Assembly (NCBI GenBank): GCA_050084515.1
Contig: CM114273.1
Span: 7,812,001 to 7,876,000, forward strand
DNA: 64,000 nt
Source: Blasia pusilla
Lineage: Eukaryota > Marchantiophyta > Marchantiopsida > Blasiales
Direction: 5' to 3'
A program made the translations under genes and the position numbers. Positions 55,201 to 64,000 of the stretch are shown here, piece after piece (position 1 is the stretch's first letter; each line of letters begins with the position of its first letter). The notes below the pieces were generated by a model. The model saw only the letters and a program-made list of their open reading frames with translations, made no database searches and was not told the origin of the DNA.

Positions 55201-58200
55201 TTATTTGTGAGAGCCCCTCACCGTTCTCTGCTGATGGCCATTATCAGACTTTCATGTCTCTGAACCCAGATTACTAATATAATTGTCTTCTTCTGGTTGG
55301 TGATTTACTAGAGACGTAGATATTTTTCCTTAGCTGTGAACTCGCTATCTGTACAGCAATCTTGATTGTACAGCACCGGCCCACATAGAGATCTTAAAAG
55401 CTTGAATCTTCACTCAGCTTTTAGTCTCCATGAGTAGTTCACTCTAAACTTACAGTTTCGTCTTTGGAAAGCGAATGAAGACCTCATGGCTTTAGAGGCT
55501 GGACATAGGTACTTATAGAATCTGTGTGACGCTTAATGCAACTGTAATAGGTAATCCAGAATTGAACAAATATAGATCAATGCCCATCCTCACCCTTTTT
55601 TCCTACTGTTGAAGATATTTGCATTTCAACCTTATATGTAGCACGAGAGTAGAGTGTGGTAGACGCAGAGAACAATGTTGAATATAGTAAAATTGTTACT
55701 AATAAAAAGGAGTATTCTAGAGGGGAAAGCGAACCTTACTGTCTTTTTTTCTTTCTTGAGCAGTGCAAAACCTGCTTTCTTCATGGATTCCAACCGTGCT
55801 CCTCTGTTCGAAGTGGACCTCAAAAGTGGAATGTTGAAAAATACAGACAATGGCAGCCCTCTAATCCAGGTACGATTTACCGTGAGATAATCTACCCCAA
55901 AATACGGATCCGTGCTGGCAGGAGCCATTAACTTTATGTGGAAACGTTGTGAATAGCTAGATTTCTGACCTATGATTCATGAAACTCGAGGACCCATACG
56001 AGAGTGTTCATCTAAACTGGATTGAGCACCTTGAGCTTGACGAAGATGAATGAATAATTTATTTTGACTATCTATGCTATGGCAGGTAGGAGATATGAAC
56101 TCACATTATCCATGTGCTCTAAATGGTGACCTCCAGAAATCATGCAGGGTATTTCAGGCAAGTTCCTCTTTCTAATTGAACTCCAAGAAGAGAAGAACTT
56201 AAGTCTCAAATGGGGGCATGCACTAAAATTAAGAGTAAATATTATGCGTGTAAAAAAATTGGTAGGACATATGCAACAAGTCACCGGGTGTCTTTTTCTT
56301 TGACAGTAGCCGCGTTGAGGATGAGTGAAGATATAAAATTCTTGCAAGAGATTGTCGTGGATTCAAGCCATGCATTCATTATTGTGTGGATTGAGTCATT
56401 TTTCAGGAGTTTCAGTCTTTGGAGATATTTTCTTCACAAAGATGAATGTCTTACTTGATCTGAACTGATGTGATGGTACTGCACGTAGGTATTTTCTGAA
56501 TCCATGCCTGTCTGGACGTTGTCCTCTATTAGCTTTGTCGTCAATAGTTTCCATGAAACTAACAAGCTGAATCTTGCGTTCAGGGTGGTAGTGTTTCACA
56601 TCTACATAAACTGCTTGGCATCGAGGCCAGCGCACAGGTGTGAAGACTTTTGAGGGAGCATTTGTATATGCTTAAAATCAAGAACTCTTATTGTCAAATT
56701 TGTCTAAGATGACGATCTTGAATATCTAGCTCCAGCTCTTTGTTTTTCTGGAGGTTTTCCGAGTACTTCCGATTCAATGCAGCTTGTCAATACATATTCT
56801 TGGTGACTTTTTTGCGTTTAGGTAATGTATGTGGGAGACCACATCTATGGAGATATATTGCGGAGTAAGAAAGCTCTTGGTATGTTCAATTATCTTGACC
56901 TGAATTTCGTCCACAAAACTACATACATTTCTTGAAGTGAGAATTCAACATTTTTGACATTCAAGTAACAAATGCACGAACTATGGTGGGTAGGTGTAGT
57001 CGTTTTGAATCTCTTAAAACATACCAAACTGAGCCACAATTGTATACAGGGTACTGGAAGGCTGCAGTTATATGGATGCAGGACAGTTAGACTAGTCTCA
57101 AACTCTCTCGAATGTCTGATGCTTGTGAGGAGTTGTTCAATAGCTGCTTCATACGATGGGTCATGATTCCCAGCAATCATAGTTTTCATATCAGTCTTTC
57201 AGGTTAGAAACCACAACGTAGTGCAGTAATACCAGAGAAGTGTTTCAATGACGCACCTTCTCCCCAACTCTTCTTTGTGAAACCTTGCTCCTCATCATCT
57301 TTAAAACAGACTTCTCCTATTGTGTATGCGTACAGTTCTCTGGCCAAAGCAGGTTCAAAGGAACTCTCGAGTCCTTATGCCGTCCCAGTCAACAGGCAAA
57401 GCATGTTTTAATTTATCACTTAATCACGCAATGCAGGTTGGAGAACAATGCTTGTAGTGCCCGAGTTGGAGAGAGAATTGAAACTTCTGGAAGAGACAGC
57501 TGATCTTCATAAGGTATTAAACCGCAGCACTTCATAAAGAAAAGAGACATGTGTAGTGCACAGAAATCTTCTCGGTCAAACAGCCTCCACCAGACATCAA
57601 GATAAATTACAGTGCACAATGTATTGAGTATTTATATGGAACTGCTATTATGAACAGTTACAGGTAGATTTGAAGATCTAGTACATGTGTGGCGGAAAGG
57701 AGCTAGTTGAAGATCAAGTTGGAGAAAGATAGGCGGGCTGTACAGAATGTGACTGCAACAGAGTAAAAAATGTTGGGTGGCTTGATGTTGTGAAATAGGA
57801 AGTCCAAAGGTTGCGCCTCTTACGAGACACTTTGGAGGACACACTGCAACGATTACTGTGGCAAGTCCAGTATGTCTGCCCTAACTCTTCCCTTGGCTAA
57901 TTATTCCTTTGGGTTAGTCACAAGAACTTCTTGTCTTCTCGAAGAATGGTATTGCCAGCACTGTTTTAGATTGTAGGGTATAACACAAGATCAAACATGT
58001 TTGTAATCCTCCCTCATTCATATGTGAGACAATCTTCACGGTCCTCATCATCACAAAACTTTATCTATTCGATTGTGGATTTTTTAGGCCTATTTTAACG
58101 ATCCCTGAGCTCTGGATTTTCTCGGAATTTGTTTTCGTTTTAAGTTCAGTCTTAAGTTTGAAAAAGTGTTTTTCTTGAACATTCAGATACTTCATTAACG

Positions 58201-59618
58201 AATTTCCTTAGAGATGTGTTGAGAAAATTCCTAGGAAGCCTTGAATCATCTTTCAAGTCACAAAACTCAAGCTCTGTTTTGCGTTTATGGTCTATTGGCA
58301 TCTTTTCCAAATTTTAGGTATGGAGCAACGTCTGAAGCAAGGCATGCTGCAGAGGTTGAACTTCAACCAGTCCAGGTGCTTACTTGTACCCTTTTCTTGT
58401 GTTACCTGGGTGTCTGATAGTCTTGCCAGGATCTTCCATGAAAACACATTTTGGTCTAGGAAAGGCTTATCAAAGCCTAGGACGAGTTTTGCTAAACATG
58501 ATGGAAAATATTTCCAGGCTTAGGTCGCTTATTGAGATTGTCTATAAAACTAATGTGAAGTTCAAAAGTACCACAGATCAAGAGGTCAACAAAAAGTCCT
58601 TTCCATATGATATACGGCCTCCAATTGTGGGCTGGTAGTTCCTGAATGAGTACCCAACTCTTTAGTTCAGATGTTTCTCTATATTCACAAGAACGTAGAA
58701 TCTACTTTCCCAAGTATTGGTGAGTAAGTAAACCTCTTCGTGTTTTTCTGCAGATTCAAAGAGACAAGATCAGACTACAACACCGACTCTCTCAGAGGGA
58801 ATGCCATCACAGAGTGAGTTAGAGTTGGTTTCCTGTTCCATGGCCATTTCGCCTTCTCTGTACCCCTTACGCAAAATGGCTCTAGTGAGTTTACCTGCCA
58901 CGTGCTAGTGGTCAGCTTTATTTACGCTGTTGATTTTCTCTCACCTATTTCTTATCAAAGTGCTGTAGCAGTTCTACTATGCAGTAGGGATGTATAAACC
59001 ACCTCCTAGATGGAAAGCTAATGGCGTCTTTTGCTCTGTAAATGCAGTTTCACAAGACCTGGGGTCAGCTCATGAAGACTGGGTACCAGAATTCGAGGTT
59101 TGGACATCAGGTTAGTCAACTCAGCTCGACTGAAGTTTCACACTACTGGAGAAGCCGCAGTCGTTTCTGCAGACGTTTTTCTGTCACGATACCATGGTTC
59201 CTTCACTTCTCATCGACAAGATATGGTCAGACGCATGTAGCATAGTTTATCTATCAAATTATTGGAAGTGGAGGAGATTTTTTCCCAATTGTTGTTGATC
59301 TGGAAGAAACGCAAATAGACTTTTTCCAATAGATCCTTGAATGCCCATAAACAATATCACTGTACGCATGGTAGCATGGTTGATGTATCAAAGAGGTGGT
59401 AGTCCATACGAACCCCATATTCAACAACCCGGCTGTATCATTTTGAGACGAAGCACAAGGACTGATGGTACAATTGGTTTGGTTTTGTTGGACAGGTGGA
59501 AAGATTTGCGTGTTTGTACACGAGTCAAGTGACCAATCTCTGCTACTACTCTCCTGAAAAATGCTACAGAACAACTGAAGACTATATGCCTCACGAAATG
59601 GATGCTATTGTATTGTAG
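52228..59618 (+). CDS. HAD-family cytosolic purine 5'-nucleotidase-like protein (frameshifted)
   Basis: 17 exons: 52228-52519, 52811-53121, 53231-53308, 53587-53810, 53947-54039, 54413-54496, 54788-54904, 55764-55869, 56086-56157, 56584-56637, 56822-56879, 57437-57514, 57799-57869, 58318-58375, 58754-58813, 59048-59110 and 59496-59618 (TAG). All phases agree except for one extra base in exon 12. The family (cN-II-like, Pfam 5_nucleotid) removes phosphate from nucleotides. Visible: HAD motif I GFDMDYTLAQYK (nucleophile DxD), MVRGLVLDKKRGN, DEPDYALIDTLFSL, motif II TFLVTNS, SAKPAFF, motif III/IV YVGDHIYGDILRSKK, and the C-terminal WGQLMKTGYQNSRF. The N-terminus is Ser-rich and may be an organelle presequence. 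About 646 codons if the extra base is ignored; as written a TGA follows RDS in exon 12. Confidence 0.85.
56158..56583 (+). other. GC-AG intron in the nucleotidase gene
   Basis: Donor CAG|GCAAGT, acceptor TTCAG|GGTGG. It joins VFQ to GGSVSHLH, matching the family's V(Y/F)QGG motif; no GT donor nearby gives the same join. Confidence 0.75.
57480..57503 (+). other. One-base frameshift and premature stop in exon 12
   Basis: After ELEREL the written sequence has one base too many (AATTGGAAAC). The shifted frame gives ETSGRDS and a TGA at 57501-57503. Skipping one G gives LKLLEETADLHK, which joins exon 13 in frame and has the family's length between VPELERE and the LRD segment. Confidence 0.85.
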
Positions 59619-61099
59619 ATTCTAAAGTGCTTTCACATGTATGTAATCATTAATCTGAAGTCTATTCATTGAGGAATCCGAGATAAGAAAGACCACTTGA
59701 ATCTTGTCCTCGCATATGGTATATGTAGAGTTGATGCAGTAGACCTGTCCGTCCCTCTCATTGAGATTTGCCTCTTGTCAGCGAGCACTTGCAGTTCATT
59801 TTGGCCTCATTTTGGCCACTATGGAGAAGACGCTGGAGTACTGAAATGGATTGGATCGGTAGTGATTGGGAGTGGTCCTTAGGCATATTTCGAATGAGGA
59901 GAAAATTTGCGTAATCTATACTGAAACGTGGTGGGTTAGATGGGGTAAATCCCTTCATTGTTTTTTCTTGTATTGTCCGAAACAGGAGGGCCAATAACTG
60001 CGCCATAGTGACAAGTCAGACGGCAGTAGTATGGCATGTCGACAACACCAGTCGAAATTAATTAATACTTACAAAGTTTGTCTTCATTACGACTCTTCTC
60101 AAGCCACCCTTCACGCGCTCCCATTCGGAAACCCTACTTCCAGCATCCTTTGGAAAGGCTCACGGCTTCAAAACCAACTCTACCCTCGCAGATCCACTAC
60201 TGTCGGAAGGAAGACTCGATACAAAAGTCGACGACATTCTTTTAAGGTTCGGACGAGCCAAACTTGAAGATTTTAGGTCCATAGAGGGAGGCATGGTAGA
60301 GCATACGAGAGATAATTACGGCCTCTACAAGTAGGCCTTCTCATGAGTTCTTCGTAGGGACGGCTTCGCATCTTCATTTTTTTCCGTGGGCAAGGAGGCC
60401 ATCCACCTTAGCAATTTCATGATGTGTCATCGTATCATTCACCTATTTGTTTATTATTATCATATGAGAGGTGCATATTTTCCCTCTTACTGCATAGAGG
60501 GAGGTTTTTTTATCATATGAGATTGTGGACCAATTGCCCTTTTCTTTATTACTGCATTGAGTGTGGACCAGCTCTGATTGAAACCATTCACATATTTATT
60601 ATTATTATTATCATATGAGAGTGTGTACCAAGTGCGTATTTTCCCTCTTATTGCATAGAGGGTGGACCAGGTGCCTGTGTTTATTATTCTTTATCATATG
60701 AGAGTGGGGACTAGTTGCGCTTTTCTTTATTACTACATAGAGTGTGGACCAACTCCGATTGAAACTATGATTATGCTTGTGCATGGTTAGCCCCTACTTA
60801 TTTGAGACTCCCGCGCAATGGTTTTGTTTTTTGCGAGGTGCTATAGGCCTATGGTTGAGAGCTTTCAGTCGTGCCATAGTCTCTACTAAGCACTCATGTT
60901 CATCCTTTCATGTTTACATCATAGGTTGTACTCAAACTATATTGTCTCTATTGTCCGTGCAAAGTGTCAAAGAACATGGGACATGATCTTGTTCCCTCAT
61001 TGTATCCTAGGTCAATGTATTGTGAAAATGGTATGTTATTGTTCGTTTGATCTGTACAAAATGATTTAGTGCTTCTTTCTTGTGGTCCTTGCTACTTTT
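59619..61099. other. Downstream flank with a duplicated AT-rich block
   Basis: 59619-60430 holds no recognised gene. At about 60447-60770 a roughly 150-170-bp block is present twice, each with TATCATATGAGA, TTTTCCCTCTTA and GAGTGTGGACCA phrases, looking like a decayed tandem duplication. Confidence 0.4.
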
Positions 61100-61830
61100 A
61101 TTTGGCGCTTCTAGTCATTTCTGATCTAGGATATTTTGATATGCCTAGCTTTGGAGGTGTTAAGTGGATGGTTGTGTGGATAGATGATTGTTCGCTATAC
61201 ACTAGCTTAGCTTTCCTCAAGACTAAAGATCAGACTCATGAAGCATATAGGATTTGGGAAAGAGAAGTGCAGAGAAAGAAGGAGCGGAAGGTGAAAACTT
61301 TCCTTACTGACCAAGGCATGGAGTTCTTGAACCATAAGCTTGGTTCATACTTCAAGGCGTAGGGAATCCGACATATGGTAACAACTTCATACACATATGA
61401 GGTTGTTGGGATGGCAGAGCAAATGATGCCCACTATCTTTGAAGGAGATCGCACACTCCTTGCAGGAGCAAAGTTAGATCGTCGCTACAAGGCCTATGCA
61501 GCAAAAATTGTGTGTGGACTCGCAATCGGCTACCACATGCACAACTTGGTGATAAGACACCCTATGAAGCATTTTATAATGATAAACCTTTTGTTGCCCA
61601 TGCTCATCCGTTTGGTTGTTCTGCTCGGTATCACATACCAAAGGAAAAGCGGAAAAGCTTGATGAAAAGGCAAGGAAAGTTATTTTTGTTGGCTATTTTG
61701 AGATTGCAAAGGGATACGAGATTTATCTACCAGAGAGTAAGGAGATAATTCTTAGCCGTGATGTCATCTTTGATGAAAAGGAGGTAACAATTGTAACCTC
61801 TGACCTAGGTCCTTCAAAGACAAATGACTA
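61100..61830 (+). pseudogene. copia integrase remnant
   Basis: Segments GGVKWMVVWIDDCS (first Asp), TFLTDQGMEFLN (second Asp region, usually SDNGGEF) and VGMAEQMMPTI (altered NGVAERxNRT, Glu kept), then HPFGCSARYHIPKEKR-type and VGYFEIAKGYEIYLPESKEI (the usual FVGY...GYR segment). Several stops (for instance after SYFKA) and frame changes break it. Confidence 0.75.
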
Positions 61831-62103
61831 GCAAGATATTGACCCTCATGTTATGAAGTTTGGTTCTTCCAATCTGACAGAAATCCCGGACACCATAGAA
61901 GTTGGTGATATAAATTTTCTCTTGAAGAACAAGAGGAAATTAGCGGGGGCATTGAAGATCATATGGAAGGAGATGTTCAACTAGAAAAACATGTGCAATC
62001 TCATGCAAGGGGTGGAATTGATCCTATCAACATTATTGATGGACCATGCAGGCGCCAAACACCTTGGAGAGAAGATGATGAACTTGTATAAGAAGATTTT
62101 CTT

Positions 62104-62780
62104 TTGGAGGTCATTGACTCATCAAAGGTTCCTCCACACTCTCAACCCAATCCCAAGTCTTTGGAAGAAGCTTTGAACTCTCCCTTTGCAAATGAGTGGA
62201 AAGTGGCCATGCAGGAGGAGCTGCAATCTCTAAAAGAGCATGGCACATGGGAGTTCGCAGATCTTCTTGCTAGAAGAAAACTCATAGATTCAAAATGGGT
62301 ATTTGGTACCATCAAATGGATCAGTTGAGAGGTTCAAAGCACAGTTGGTTGCAAAAGGCTACTCCCAAGTCGAAGGTATTGACTACCATGAGACTTTTGC
62401 ACCTGTGGCACGTCTTGCAACATTTCGTATGTTTTCTGCTCTAGCAGCCACTCTAGATTGGAGTGTTCAACAACTTGACTTTGTTTCAGCTTATTTGAAT
62501 GACGAACTTAAGGAGCAGAATATTTTCATGAAAGTACCTAAAGGTTTGGATACTCCCCCAAAGCACAAAGGCAAGGTTGTGCGATTGTTAAAGACTTTAT
62601 ATGGTCTGAAGCAAGCTGGACGTGGGTGGAATGAGAACTTGGATCGCTCCTTGTTGGCACTTGCTTGGCAACGCTCACATTCTGACCCATGTGTCTACAC
62701 AATGAAGATGGATTAGTTGGTCCTAGCCCTTATTGTGTATGTGGACGATGTGTTGATTGGAGGGAAAATTTTTGAGATCG
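62104..62780 (+). pseudogene. copia reverse transcriptase remnant
   Basis: NEWKVAMQEELQSLKEHGTWE, LIDSKWVFGTI, then across a frameshift RFKAQLVAKGYSQVEGIDYH, TFAPVARLATFR, VQQLDFVSAYLNDEL (catalytic Asp), TLYGLKQAGRGWNE and, after a TAG, YVDDVLIGG (catalytic box, about 62737-62763). Motif order is standard Ty1/copia. The RNase H is missing. Confidence 0.85.
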
Positions 62781-62815
62781 TTGCGACTCAAAAGGAAGAT
62801 TTGCAGAGGTGCTAC

Positions 62816-64000
62816 AAGATGAAAGATGGAAGGAAAATTTCATCTCTGACTATATTAGCACCACTTAGACCCATAAGTCTAGTTGATTAGCTAGACTCAT
62901 TTCTTAGTCTTAAGGAGACTCTTTTCTCCCTTAAAATATGTCTTCTCCCTCTTTCATGTAGTGCTTGGATAAGCTAGAGGTAACCTTGTTAATGAGATTT
63001 GGGACTTTGCATTTCTTTACTTTGGATTTTTATCAGTTTCCCCACCAACTTATGAGGAAATTTTTCTCTCTTTTGCACCAAAGGATCTTGCATATACCAT
63101 TAAATTTGTAGCCATAGCACCACCACGGACTTTTAAGGCATGGCTTGGATGGAGCAATGACCGAGTGACCATTTACCCATCATGTTAGCCCGTCTCTCTC
63201 CCTAAGGCCTTTTCTTGGTGATATGTGCTCATAAAGCAAGTCTAACCTAACCCACAATAGTAATTGGAGATCCACATTCCTAATCTAAAAGTTGACTATT
63301 GCCACAAATAACTAATTTTCCAAAACGGTGAGTAAAAATAAATCAAAATTACCTTAAAATAGGGATATCTTACAAACACATGACATCCACCTCCTAAAAA
63401 AAATCTCCAACCAACAAGAGTCGGCACATGATACCTCTCAACATGCAACACCAAAATATTTTACTCCAAAACGGATGTGACACAAGCTAGGAGAATTTTG
63501 AAATAAAATTAAACATCTAAAAGTTGCAAGGATTCCCGATGAGAAAATAGTCTAAAAGGTTTCTTTATTAATTGGGCTAGAAACATGGCCACTATTTCTT
63601 TTTATCAAGAAACAACTAATTAGTAATAATGGATTCCTCAAACCCTAGGAAGAGTCCTTGAGGGGGAAAAAGGTATTTATTATTGTTATCAATAAATAAT
63701 AGAAGAGATATTAATTTTTTATGGACTTAATAATTATGATTATTAATGGATGAATTAGAATTATTAATCCATAAAATATAAGTTTCACAATTATGGACTT
63801 AGTAATTATGAGAATTCGTAAATGTTAGACCCCTTCCCCACTTACTCTCAACTAGTCTTCCAAGTTACTCACATAGCCTCATCCTGGTTGGGCCAATATT
63901 TCTAATCCCTTAACATGCTTCACCAAAAATTACATCCTTTCTTACAAAGTGAAACACACTAAAAAAGAAATGAGGTAATTTCTTCAATCACAACGGATAG
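62816..64000. other. AT-rich DNA, nothing recognised
   Basis: No frame over 60 codons and no known repeat. AATAATTATGATTATTAAT-like sequence dominates 63670-63800. Confidence 0.4.

Larger units (their letters stand above)
61100..62815 (+). mobile_element. Ty1/copia pol remnant
   Basis: Plus-strand integrase followed by RT, the Ty1/copia gene order. No LTRs were found on either side; the sequence stops matching pol at about 62815, so it is an internal fragment. Confidence 0.8.

Overview
The window looks like nuclear DNA of a land plant, most likely a non-seed plant (bryophyte, lycophyte or fern). Reasons: a TFIIIA gene carrying the plant 5S-rRNA-mimic exon (P5SM), a spliced gene for a probable plastid-targeted membrane protein, a 17-exon plant-type HAD 5'-nucleotidase, and a dense load of Ty3/gypsy, Ty1/copia, Helitron, LINE-like and MITE sequence. 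The species cannot be named from sequence alone.

Layout. 1-2734: right-hand (5') end of a minus-strand gypsy element (copy 0) running off the window. 2735-8249: repeat-rich DNA with Helitron-type 5' termini. 8250-10473: decayed Helitron helicase (+). 10474-16704: 3' part of a second, minus-strand gypsy element (copy A), inserted in the helicase. 16705-20100: gene-free DNA with a PIF/Harbinger-like MITE and a perfect palindrome. 20123-24000: low-copy DNA with a three-exon minus-strand gene for a plastid/membrane protein. 24591-25250: hairpin and inverted pair of MITEs. 25385-28400: minus-strand LINE-like reverse-transcriptase element (copy 1). 29457-40169: nearly full-length but decayed gypsy element (copy B, minus), apparently nested in other repeat DNA. 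43519-43757: solitary MITE. 43770-45540: second copy of the LINE-like element (+). 46037-49276: TFIIIA. 50335-50661: tRNA-like remnant and 67-bp minisatellite. 52228-59618: 5'-nucleotidase gene with a one-base frameshift. 61100-62815: decayed Ty1/copia pol (+). 62816-64000: AT-rich, nothing recognised.

The most interesting system is the gypsy family of copies 0, A and B. In element order it reads gag (CCHC knuckle) - aspartic protease - DNMT3-like C5 cytosine methyltransferase - RT - RNase H - DDE integrase - C-terminal PHD finger. It combines a DNA-methylation writer and a putative histone reader in one retrotransposon polyprotein. Its ends do not fit simple LTRs: on the element strand they read A1 - ORFs - B1 - A2 - B2, the split-direct-repeat order known from PAT/Ngaro tyrosine-recombinase elements, yet this element has a DDE integrase. 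Capture of DNMTs by charophyte and dinoflagellate retrotransposons has been published (de Mendoza et al. 2018, cited from memory); I do not know of a description of the PHD finger plus split repeats.

The host genes are intelligible. TFIIIA carries its own feedback switch: including the 154-nt 5S-mimic exon shifts the frame and creates a stop codon in the next exon. All retroelement genes here are broken by stops, frameshifts, an inversion or insertions, so none of the copies looks autonomous as it stands.
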